Shown one piece after another: positions 1 to 6,104 of a stretch of DNA of 64,000 bases. Every line of letters begins with the position of its first letter. Within the stretch, counting starts at the first letter, position 1. The position numbers and the translations under genes are program-made. The DNA is from a virus: the IMG/VR virus record IMGVR_UViG_3300034104_005580, positions 1 to 64,000 of that record; one strand, written 5' to 3'. The notes below the pieces were generated by a model. The model was not told the origin of the DNA. It saw only the letters and a list, made by a program, of their open reading frames with translations, and ran no database searches.

Positions 1-2
1 CC

Positions 3-656
3 AGGGCGAGCCTCCGGAACCTCCTCCGGATGGAGCAGCGGGGGCTTCGGCCGATCCCGGTCATCCACGTCGGCTCCGACCCGGAGGAGGTGCGCCGCTA
101 CAAGGCTCGCGGGTACGCCTACCAGTGCCTGGGAGGGATGGTGCCCCACCTCACGGCGATGTCCCAGGCCCTTCGGAGGGGCGCTCCCTCCGAGGTGGTG
201 ACGTGGGCCCGAGCGTGCCACGAGGTGGCCGCCGAGGAAGGGGTGAAGCTCCACGGCTTCGGGGCGACCAACTTCCAGGTCATGCTCGGCCTTCCCTGGC
301 ACTCGGTGGACTCCAGCTCGTGGGCCGCCGGCTTCCGGTTCGGCAACGTCTACGCCTTCGACCCGGTGGCCGGGAAGTGGGTCACGATGGTCCTCCGGGA
401 CACCCAGGGGATCATGCGGCAGGCGGCCCTCCTCCGCTTCTACGGAGTGGACCCCCTCTCCCTCGTGAAGGACGGGATGGACTCGCGGGTGGTGATGATC
501 ACCGTGGCCGCCCGCTCCTTCCTCGTGGCCCTCCGGTGGCTTCGGGCTCGTGGCCGTCCGGGCTTCCAGCTCTACCTCGCGGACTCGGTGGCCGCTGGAA
601 CCGACGCCCGTATCTACTCCCTCGCCCTCTCGCGCTCGCCCGAGTGGGTAGACTGA
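3..656 (+). CDS. dpdA: DpdA-like DNA 7-deazaguanine transglycosylase, C-terminal part (partial at window edge)
   Basis: The reading frame is open to the left edge, so only the last 217 residues are visible and the true start lies upstream. The ATG at 30 is internal: the preceding in-frame residues continue the same fold. The segment PIPVIHVGSD, the glycine-rich CLGGMVPH and the stretch HGFGATN...LPWHSVDSSSW match the TIM-barrel of tRNA-guanine transglycosylase relatives used by phages. The Asp in SVDSSSW corresponds to the expected catalytic nucleophile. Family members exchange guanine in DNA for a 7-deazaguanine such as preQ0 or a derivative. The next two genes (ParB-like, QueD) are the usual companions, which strongly supports a DNA rather than tRNA role. 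The fine subtype and the final base cannot be read from this fragment. Confidence 0.82.
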   Translation, partial: RASLRNLLRMEQRGLRPIPVIHVGSDPEEVRRYKARGYAYQCLGGMVPHLTAMSQALRRGAPSEVVTWARACHEVAAEEGVKLHGFGATNFQVMLGLPWHSVDSSSWAAGFRFGNVYAFDPVAGKWVTMVLRDTQGIMRQAALLRFYGVDPLSLVKDGMDSRVVMITVAARSFLVALRWLRARGRPGFQLYLADSVAAGTDARIYSLALSRSPEWVD

Positions 657-673
657 ACCTCCAGGAGCCTCCC

Positions 674-1546
674 ATGCAGATCGTCACCCTCGCCCTCGCC
701 TCCCTCGTCCCCTTCGCGGAGAACCCCCGCAAGGCGGACTCCGGGGACCACGATGCCCTTCTGGCCTCGATCAAGGCGTTCGGCATCTTCAAGCCCTCCC
801 TGATCTGGCAGGGGACCGACCATCCGGAGGGGGTCACCGGGCCCATCGTGATCGGCGGGAACCAGCGGTATCACACCCTCCGGGCGGCGATGGATGCGGG
901 GCTCTTCAAGGATGGCCCCCTCCAGGTGGAGCTTCGGAGCGGGGCGGTGGTCACCGTGGACCCGGGGGCGATCCCCTGCGTGGCCTTCCCCGGCTCGTGG
1001 GCGGAGGCCAAGGTGGTGGCCCTCCGGGACAACGCCCAGGAGGGGGAGTGGGACTGGGATGCCCTGCCCTCCTACGTGAAGGACCTGGAGGTGGCCTTCC
1101 CCGAAGGCGTGGACCTCACCCTCACCGGCTTCGACGCCCAGACCTTGAAGGACCTGGAGGCCCTGGCCACGGACCCCCTCGTGGGACTCGACCGGATCGG
1201 CGGTGGGACCGGAGTGCCGGTGGAGGGGGCAGGCACCGAGCCCGCCGCCGGTGGGGGTGGCACCTCCCAGCCCGCCGGTGGGGACAAGGACACCTCCGCC
1301 CTCACGCGCCAGGGGGCCCGGGTGGTGATCGGCAACATCCGGGGGAAGGTGCCCGTGGCGCTCTACGAGCGGCTGGCCACCGTGATCAAGACCTCCTCCG
1401 GGCGGCTCGGCACCACCGACCTCACGCCCATCCTGGAGGACTGGGTGACCACCCTGGAGAAGCACGAGGTGGCGAAGGCCCCGAAGCCGAAGGCCCCGAA
1501 GGGTGGCGAGAAGGGGAAGGACGAGAAGGGTGGGGGTGCCTCGTGA
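674..1546 (+). CDS. ParB/Srx-fold nuclease-like protein associated with DpdA
   Basis: 290 residues starting at an ATG preceded by CAGGAGCCTCCC. The N-terminal half is a ParB-like domain: LVPFAENPRK (about residues 11-20), IKAFGIFKPSLIW, then GGNQRYHTLRAA, the usual G-x-x-R signature. A Gly/Ser/Pro linker (about 175-205) is followed by a short second domain and a Lys/Pro-rich basic tail (about 265-290) that could contact DNA. ParB-like proteins are often encoded beside phage dpdA; their role there is not settled and could be DNA binding, nicking or NTP-dependent loading. It lies 17 bases after dpdA and overlaps queD by 4 bases, so the three are almost certainly co-expressed. It is not a partition ParB: no ParA and no parS sites are visible. 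Confidence 0.75.
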   Translation: MQIVTLALASLVPFAENPRKADSGDHDALLASIKAFGIFKPSLIWQGTDHPEGVTGPIVIGGNQRYHTLRAAMDAGLFKDGPLQVELRSGAVVTVDPGAIPCVAFPGSWAEAKVVALRDNAQEGEWDWDALPSYVKDLEVAFPEGVDLTLTGFDAQTLKDLEALATDPLVGLDRIGGGTGVPVEGAGTEPAAGGGGTSQPAGGDKDTSALTRQGARVVIGNIRGKVPVALYERLATVIKTSSGRLGTTDLTPILEDWVTTLEKHEVAKAPKPKAPKGGEKGKDEKGGGAS

Positions 1547-1968
1547 TCGAAGCCACCCGCCGGATCGGCATCGACGCGGGCCACCGGGTGACCCGCCACG
1601 AGAGCAAGTGTCGCCACGTCCACGGTCACCGCTACGAGGTGGAGGTGACCGTGGTGGCCCCGGAGCTGGACAACGCGGGCCGGGTGGTGGACTTCGGCCG
1701 CTTGAAGGAGGTGGTGGGAGGCTGGCTCCTGGAGAAGCTCGATCACGGGTACATCGCGGCCCCGTGGGATGGGGTGGCGGACCACCTGGAGGCCCAGGGC
1801 TTGAAGGTCTACCGGATGCCCCTCACGCAGGAGCCCACCGCCGAGAACATCGCCGCCCACGTCCTGGAGGTGGCCCAGTACCTCCTGGGAGAGCCCTTCA
1901 CCGTGACCCGGGTGCGGGTCTACGAGACGCCCAACTGCTGGGCCGATGCCACTCCAGGGAGGCCATGA
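1543..1968 (+). CDS. queD: 6-carboxy-5,6,7,8-tetrahydropterin synthase (QueD)
   Basis: 141 residues from a GTG that overlaps the preceding stop (GTGA). QueD turns 7,8-dihydroneopterin triphosphate into 6-carboxytetrahydropterin, the second step towards preQ0. The family marks are all present: His14 in DAGHRV, then C23-R-H-V-H27-G-H29, giving the catalytic Cys and the zinc histidines, VVDFGRLK (about 52-59), LDHGYI with a conserved His, and PTAENIAAHV near residue 98. Length is normal for the family. With dpdA and the parB-like gene it supplies precursor for base replacement in phage DNA. FolE, QueE and QueC are not in the window; they could lie upstream or be supplied by the host. Confidence 0.9.
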   Translation: MIEATRRIGIDAGHRVTRHESKCRHVHGHRYEVEVTVVAPELDNAGRVVDFGRLKEVVGGWLLEKLDHGYIAAPWDGVADHLEAQGLKVYRMPLTQEPTAENIAAHVLEVAQYLLGEPFTVTRVRVYETPNCWADATPGRP

Positions 1969-2606
1969 TGGGACTCGCTCGCTGGGACCTTCTGGATGCC
2001 CTCGCCCGCCGCCTGGGAGCCCTGCGCTACCTGGAGGTGGGGGTCCAGAACGGGGACTGCTTCGGGAAGGTGAGGGTGGCCGAGAAGGTGGGGGTGGACC
2101 CCGTGAAGGGGACGGCCGCCACGATCAATCTCACGTCGGACGCCTACTTCGCCCAACTCCCGAAGGAGGAGCGGTTCGATCTGGTCTTCGTGGACGGGCT
2201 TCACCACCGGGATCAGGTCCATCGGGACATCCTGAACGCCTGGGAGCACCTCACTCCCGGCGGTGCCATCGTGGTCCACGATTGCGACCCCCCGAACGAG
2301 GCCGCCGGCTCGCGCGCCCAGTGCGGGGGTATCTGGTGCGGGGACGTGTGGCGCGGGTGGATGGATGCCCGCCGCTCCCTCGCGGGCCGGGCCTACCTGG
2401 GGGTGGTGGCCACGGACCTCGGATGCGGGCTCGTGCTCCCCCTCGGAGAGGGCCGGGTGGAGGTGCCCCCGCCCTGGTCGGTGGAGGAGACCGACCGAGC
2501 CACTTGGGACTTCTTCGCCCACCGGCGGGCCCAGTGGCTGAACACGATCCACCCCGACGCCTTCCACGCCCTCGTGGAGACCCTCGCTCCCCTCCGGAAG
2601 GAATAG
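1965..2606 (+). CDS. Class I SAM-dependent methyltransferase (Methyltransf_24-like)
   Basis: 213 residues; ATG overlaps the queD stop (ATGA). A Rossmann SAM site is visible: YLEVGVQNGDCF (motif I, about residues 21-32), an acidic residue at VGVDPVKG, FDLVFVDGLHH (motif IV, about 66-76) and GGAIVVHDCDPP (about 93-104). The FVDG-LHH plus VVHDC pattern is typical of O-methyltransferases acting on sugars or small molecules, not of DNA cytosine or adenine enzymes (no NPPY or PC motif). It might methylate a glycan or a modified-base intermediate. Tight coupling to queD is the only contextual clue. Confidence 0.7.
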   Translation: MMGLARWDLLDALARRLGALRYLEVGVQNGDCFGKVRVAEKVGVDPVKGTAATINLTSDAYFAQLPKEERFDLVFVDGLHHRDQVHRDILNAWEHLTPGGAIVVHDCDPPNEAAGSRAQCGGIWCGDVWRGWMDARRSLAGRAYLGVVATDLGCGLVLPLGEGRVEVPPPWSVEETDRATWDFFAHRRAQWLNTIHPDAFHALVETLAPLRKE

Positions 2607-3128
2607 ATGCACGGCGAGATTCTGGCTTTCCTTCGGTCGGCCCGGGTGGAGTCCAAGCTGCCCCCCCTCGGCTCCCTTCGGGTGGTGGAGCTTGGCTCCA
2701 TCGTCATGCACGGCTCCCCCCGGGAGGTCTTCACCGGGGCGGCATCCTACGTGGGCGTGGACTGGAGGGCTGGCCCAGGGGTGGACGTGGTGGCCCTGGC
2801 CCACGAGGCCCCCGTGGAGGAGGCCGACGTGGTCGTGTGCTGTCAGATGTTGGAGCACGATCCCCACTGGGAGAAGACCGTGGCGAAGGCGTGCTCCCTC
2901 CTCCGGCGAGGTGGGTGGCTCTTCGCGACGTGGGCGGGCCCCGGGTACAACCCCCACGAGCTGGAGACCGCTCCTCCGTGGGAGGGGGCGGGCCCCTACT
3001 ATCGGAACCTCTCGGTGGAGGAGGTGGCCGAGGTGGTGCGGAGGTGGGCTCCTCCGGGGACCGAGGTGGTGACCCGCTACGGCCGTGGCACCCTCGACGC
3101 CCTGTTGTGGGCGAGGCTCCCAGCGTGA
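2607..3128 (+). CDS. SAM-dependent methyltransferase (Methyltransf_11-like)
   Basis: 173 residues, ATG directly abutting the stop of the previous methyltransferase. LRVVELGSIVMHGS gives a poorly conserved motif I (the GxGxG loop is reduced), YVGVDWRAGPGVD gives the acidic ribose-binding position, and VVVCCQMLEHDPHW (about 74-87) is the motif IV/V segment of type 11 methyltransferases, followed by LRRGGWLFATW. Substrate is unknown. It sits with the preceding enzyme as a pair, so the two may act in sequence, possibly on a sugar linked to the epimerase and glycosyltransferase further right, or on a base modification. The weak glycine loop lowers certainty of activity. Confidence 0.62.
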   Translation: MHGEILAFLRSARVESKLPPLGSLRVVELGSIVMHGSPREVFTGAASYVGVDWRAGPGVDVVALAHEAPVEEADVVVCCQMLEHDPHWEKTVAKACSLLRRGGWLFATWAGPGYNPHELETAPPWEGAGPYYRNLSVEEVAEVVRRWAPPGTEVVTRYGRGTLDALLWARLPA

Positions 3129-3407
3129 GCCCCGCCCTGGAAGTCCCCCTCACCGAGGTCCAGGAGGGCGAGTGCGGGGAGATGGGGTGGGTGGAAGCCG
3201 AGGGTGACGGCATCCTCTCCGTGGAGCCTGCCCACGAGGTGGGGGCCCTGGACTCTGGAGCCCCCCTCGCCCACGGGGTCCGCTTCTCCATCGCCAGGGA
3301 GGGGAAGGTGCCTCCACCTCTGCCTCTCCCACGCGGAGGCCCGGCGGCTCTCCGAGCACGTCGAGGCCCTATGTGGACCCGAGTGGAAGAAAGTGGCGGA
3401 AAGTTAG
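3125..3407 (+). CDS. Small unknown protein, reading frame interrupted by an apparent +1 shift near 3305
   Basis: A GTG overlaps the preceding stop (GTGA) and begins a frame with strong GC third positions up to about 3306 (ending ...RFSIAREGK). From there the same frame loses its GC3 bias, while the frame one base further right gains it and runs as CLHLCLSHAEARRLSEHVEAL to a TAG at 3405-3407. Joining the two gives a coherent product of about 93 residues. Either one base is missing or extra in the sequence, the gene is broken, or a +1 shift is used. No homolog is recognised. If not shifted, the first frame would run on to 3442, through the promoter region. Confidence 0.5.
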
Positions 3408-3428
3408 AAAGCCGCCGCGCCAGCTTTC
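3407..3428 (+). promoter_or_regulatory. Inverted repeat GAAAGC-N10-GCTTTC over a -35 box
   Basis: A perfect 6+6 inverted repeat whose spacer ends in the GCGCCA box of the promoter at 3417. The same repeat, with nine of ten spacer bases shared, occurs on the opposite strand at 39757-39778. The position would let a repressor or activator control the promoter. Binding protein unknown. Confidence 0.45.
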
Positions 3429-3445
3429 TCACGCCCGGGTAATGT
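3417..3445 (+). promoter_or_regulatory. Promoter of the 17-base-spacer family: GCGCCA-N17-TAATGT
   Basis: GCGCCA (3417-3422), 17 bases ending CCCGGG, then TAATGT (3440-3445). It lies 25 bases before the ATG of the next gene and belongs to a set of fifteen identically spaced sites. Confidence 0.6.
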
Positions 3446-3469
3446 ATGGGGGTGAGCAAGGAACCCACC

Positions 3470-4039
3470 ATGACGACCACCGAGACCCTCCGCACCGCCT
3501 ACGCCGCCGAGCGCACCACCGTCCTCACCCGTGGCTGGTCGGCCTCCTCGTTCCGGACCCTCGTGGACGCCCTCGTCTCCGAGAAGACCCCGGAGGGCTA
3601 CGTGGTGGCCGCCAAGGCCGCGACCCAGGTGCTCGCCGACGTGGCCCGCACCGGCGACCTCCCGGAGGCCCTGGAGGGCACCGTGAAGCTGGTGGCCTTC
3701 GACCTCTTCTGCCGGGCATGGAACAAGGATGCCGTCAAGCGGTACTCCGAGGCCAACAAGCGCCACTCCACGATCTACCTCCCCGCCGGGTCGGACCTCT
3801 CGGCCGTCCTCTCCGCCGCCCGCACCGCTGGTTGCCGGGTGGGAGCCTCGGACACCGGGACCTACGAAGTCCAGGGCGACCGTGGGATCTGGAAGCACTA
3901 CCGCTCCATGCGGATCGACGCCTCGGACATCGGCACCGACCGGGTGATCTTCCTCTCCTGGGAAGAGATGGAGAAGATCGAGCTGGCTGGCGGCGAGCCT
4001 TTCTCCGAGGTCACCGAGCCGGTGGCCCTGGCGGCCTGA
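3470..4039 (+). CDS. Unknown protein, 189 aa
   Basis: The start is the ATG at 3470 because GAGCAAGGAACCCACC directly before it matches the leader of several other genes in the window; an upstream in-frame ATG at 3446 falls inside the promoter. The protein is soluble and mixed alpha/beta with an Ala-rich helical first half (residues 1-85) and a second half containing HSTIYLPAGSDLSAVLS and FLSWEEMEKIEL. No signal peptide, membrane segment or known motif is seen. Its own promoter of the replication-region type suggests early or middle expression. Confidence 0.7.
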   Translation: MTTTETLRTAYAAERTTVLTRGWSASSFRTLVDALVSEKTPEGYVVAAKAATQVLADVARTGDLPEALEGTVKLVAFDLFCRAWNKDAVKRYSEANKRHSTIYLPAGSDLSAVLSAARTAGCRVGASDTGTYEVQGDRGIWKHYRSMRIDASDIGTDRVIFLSWEEMEKIELAGGEPFSEVTEPVALAA

Positions 4040-4050
4040 TCCTCTCCCCC

Positions 4051-4079
4051 TTCACCGAGGGCACCTCCAGGGGTAGCCC
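4051..4079 (+). promoter_or_regulatory. Promoter of the 17-base-spacer family: TTCACC-N17-TAGCCC
   Basis: TTCACC (4051-4056), 17 bases ending GGGG, TAGCCC (4074-4079), 17 bases before the small membrane protein gene. Confidence 0.5.
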
Positions 4080-4096
4080 TCTCCAGGAGCTTCCCG

Positions 4097-4237
4097 ATGC
4101 TGGACAACCTCGTCACCCTCTCCCAGGCCCCCGTGGACTGGAGCCCCTCGGCTGGACCGATCTGGCTCGTGGCCTTCTTCCTCGTGGTGGTGGTCACCGT
4201 GGGTGCCGTCGCCGTGGTGGAGGCCGCTCGTGGGTGA
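4097..4237 (+). CDS. Small single-pass membrane protein, 46 aa
   Basis: ATG with CAGGAGCTTCCCG before it. After a polar start of about 20 residues, a hydrophobic run (GPIWLVAFFLVVVVTVGAVA, about 25-44) forms one membrane span, and the chain ends just after with EAARG. Size and layout are like small phage membrane proteins of unknown role; a holin accessory or inhibitor is possible but unsupported. It overlaps the next gene by 8 bases if that gene starts at GTG 4230. Confidence 0.6.
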   Translation: MLDNLVTLSQAPVDWSPSAGPIWLVAFFLVVVVTVGAVAVVEAARG

Positions 4238-4898
4238 CGTGCCTCTCCCCGACCTCCTGGCGATGCGAGCCCAGGCCGAGGAGCTGGCGGCTTCCCCGTC
4301 GGCCCCCGTGCAGGTGAACGATGACCCCCTCCAGAAGCCTGGAGTGGACGAGCACCTCCAGCGGGTGGAGGTGGGTGGTCCGAAGAGCGGGCAGGACGTG
4401 AGGCTGGCCCTCTCGGTCCAGGTGCTGGAGGCCCTTCTGGCCGTGGCCCGTCGGTCGAGCACCACCCGGGCGGTGATCTTCGGGGCGGGCTTTCGGCTCA
4501 CCACCTTCGACTGCCGGGGCCACCGCTACCAGACCATGACCATCCTCGGTCGGCGGCCCGTTCCGGAGGCCCTCGCCCTGGTCGGGCTCTACCAGGAGGA
4601 GCCCGGAGACGACATCTTCCAGGAGACCCAGGTGGCCCCTCCTGGCTTCGACCCTGGCCAGAAGGTAGGGGATCGGGTGCTCGGCGGGCCCTCCACGGAC
4701 CTCCGGCTCTTCCTCTCGGTCTCCCTCCTGGAGCACCTTCTGGATCGAGCCCGGGTCTCCAGGACTCGACGGGCCGTGATCCACGGGGCCGGGCTCGTGC
4801 TCGACACCTATCGGACCCCAGCAGGGGCCATCTACCAGATCGTGACCGTGGCCGGGCGCACCCCGGTCCCAGAAGACCCCGCCATCCTCGGAGCTTGA
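4230..4898 (+). CDS. Unknown protein with two tandem related halves
   Basis: 222 residues if read from GTG 4230; GTG 4239 or ATG 4263 are alternatives. Two segments of about 60 residues resemble each other: the first contains LEALLAVARRSSTTRAVIFGAG and ends in RRPVPEALALVG, the second contains LEHLLDRARVSRTRRAVIHGAG and ends in RTPVPEDPAILGA. Each has a helix, a beta hairpin with an HxYQ or xIYQ turn (RYQTMTILG, IYQIVTVAG) and the Pro-Val-Pro-Glu turn. This is an internal duplication of an unrecognised domain. It is followed after one base by the next gene's GTG. Confidence 0.65.
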   Translation: MGDVPLPDLLAMRAQAEELAASPSAPVQVNDDPLQKPGVDEHLQRVEVGGPKSGQDVRLALSVQVLEALLAVARRSSTTRAVIFGAGFRLTTFDCRGHRYQTMTILGRRPVPEALALVGLYQEEPGDDIFQETQVAPPGFDPGQKVGDRVLGGPSTDLRLFLSVSLLEHLLDRARVSRTRRAVIHGAGLVLDTYRTPAGAIYQIVTVAGRTPVPEDPAILGA

Positions 4899-4899
4899 A

Positions 4900-5346
4900 G
4901 TGGAACCCACCTCCCCGTCCTTCGTCCTGAACCTCTCGGACTTCACCACCCGCTTCAAGCCCGAGCCCGGGGCCTTCTTCGTGGTCTCGTGCCCGGTGGG
5001 GCTCAACCCCGAAGAGGTGGAGGCCGCCGCTCGTGGCCTGGACTCGATCCTCACGATGACCGGGGCCGCCGCCATCTTCCTCCTCGACGGGATGAAGATG
5101 GAGGCCCTCGTGGACGAGGGGCTCTCCTGGCTCGCCCGCGAGGGATGCGCCCTCCGGGGCTACCCGGTGCCCGGCTCCCAGGGAGAGACCCGCTACAAGG
5201 TCCTGCACCCGAAGCTCGGCCAGCTTGCCGACGAGCCCCACTGGCAGGCCGCCCTCCGGGTGGCCCGGGACGCCCTCGGCCCCCAGGAGGTGCCTCCCCC
5301 GCCCCTCCTGGATGACTCCCCTCTCGGTCGCGCTCCGGGGCAGTAG
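4900..5346 (+). CDS. Unknown protein, 148 aa
   Basis: Begins at GTG one base after the previous stop, so it is translationally coupled. The chain is a mixed alpha/beta fold with GLNPEEVEAAARGLDSILTMTG, then KMEALVDEGLSWLAREG, and a Pro-rich end (QEVPPPPLLDD). No catalytic motif or membrane span is seen. It is the last gene before a strong terminator, closing the left-arm unit. Confidence 0.65.
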   Translation: MEPTSPSFVLNLSDFTTRFKPEPGAFFVVSCPVGLNPEEVEAAARGLDSILTMTGAAAIFLLDGMKMEALVDEGLSWLAREGCALRGYPVPGSQGETRYKVLHPKLGQLADEPHWQAALRVARDALGPQEVPPPPLLDDSPLGRAPGQ

Positions 5347-5370
5347 CTCCCCCGCCCTCCCCTCCGAGCT

Positions 5371-5405
5371 GGCCCCGCCCTTCCCCAGGGTGGGGCCTTC
5401 TTCGT
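5371..5405 (+). terminator. Rho-independent type terminator
   Basis: Ten-pair stem GGCCCCGCCC / GGGTGGGGCC (one G-T pair), 7-base loop TTCCCCA, followed by TTCTTCGTT. It separates the left-arm genes from the terminase unit. Confidence 0.75.
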
Positions 5406-5433
5406 TGGACGGATGGCCCTGGGATGGGTTAGC
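5405..5433 (+). promoter_or_regulatory. Structural-class promoter candidate: TTGGAC-N17-GTTAGC
   Basis: TTGGAC (5405-5410), 17 bases, GTTAGC (5428-5433). The spacer contains TGGCCCTGGGATGG, repeated exactly in the candidate at 14537, which also follows a terminator. The start codon lies only 8 bases downstream, implying a nearly leaderless transcript. Confidence 0.55.
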
Positions 5434-5441
5434 CTTGAATA

Positions 5442-6104
5442 GTGACCAAGCCGACTCACCGTGAAACCTGCCGGGCCATCGCCTCCCAGCTTCTCCGTGA
5501 GCCGTGGGCCGATGCCGTGTGCTGGGAGGTCGGAGTGGGTGGCCACCAGCTCGACGTGATCGGGGTGACCGCCACCTCCTCGGCGGAGAAGGAGGCCGCC
5601 CGGTGGGCCGCCTGGGAGAGCCGTGCTCGGTGGGCCACCTCCAGGGGGAGGGAGGCACCGGAGAAGCCCTCGCGGGTGGTCCCACGGGTGGGGGTGGTGG
5701 AGGTGAAGGTGAACCGCTCCGACCTCCAGGCCGGGCTTCGGAGGGGGCAGCTCGTGGAGTACGCCTCGGACCCGAAGGTCCAGGGCACCCACTTCTCCCT
5801 GGCCCTCTGGGAGGAGGTGCTGGTCCGGGCTCCAGGTGCCGCCGGGTGGTGGCGCTCCCAGGACCAGGAGGCCGCCCTGGAGGACCTCGGCCGGATGGGG
5901 GTCCCGGTCGGGTGGGGGATCATCCGGGTCCACCGATCCATGGGCCGGGACGGCACGCTCTACCTGGAGACCCTTCGGAGGCCCACGAGGCTCCGCCCTC
6001 CCCCTGACCTCGGCCACCGGCTCTCCCTCGTGGAGACGATGGCTCGCTCCCTGGCTTACCGAGTCCTCTCCCCCACGAGCCCCGAGCAGGAGCGCACCCC
6101 GTGA
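5442..6104 (+). CDS. PD-(D/E)XK nuclease-fold protein (MmcB-like)
   Basis: 220 residues from GTG. The nuclease-fold core is QLDVIGV (Asp at about residue 38) followed by VGVVEVKVNRSDLQAGLRRG (E-V-K at about 87-89), then a segment QLVEYASDPKVQGTHFSLAL resembling the YxxxxDxxxxAL tail of MmcB-like proteins that handle DNA repair or processing. A Trp-rich middle and a C-terminal helix follow. It overlaps the terminase gene by 4 bases (GTGA) and may take part in packaging or in DNA maintenance; no separate small terminase subunit is recognisable nearby. There is no ribosome site and the promoter ends 8 bases away. Confidence 0.55.
   Translation: MTKPTHRETCRAIASQLLREPWADAVCWEVGVGGHQLDVIGVTATSSAEKEAARWAAWESRARWATSRGREAPEKPSRVVPRVGVVEVKVNRSDLQAGLRRGQLVEYASDPKVQGTHFSLALWEEVLVRAPGAAGWWRSQDQEAALEDLGRMGVPVGWGIIRVHRSMGRDGTLYLETLRRPTRLRPPPDLGHRLSLVETMARSLAYRVLSPTSPEQERTP

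Noticed and set aside
125-673. Longer N-terminal extension of the ParB-like gene from ATG 125
   Set aside because: The extra residues are a frame shadow of dpdA with biased Gly/Arg/Pro content; the ParB-like fold begins at 674, where a ribosome site is present.
674-1546. Chromosome or plasmid partition ParB
   Set aside because: No ParA gene or parS-like repeats are near; it sits between dpdA and queD, where phage modification-linked ParB-like proteins are expected.
3446-3469. Upstream ATG at 3446 as start of the 189-residue gene
   Set aside because: It lies right after the -10 box and would translate the shared leader GAGCAAGG; the ATG at 3470 has the standard spacing.
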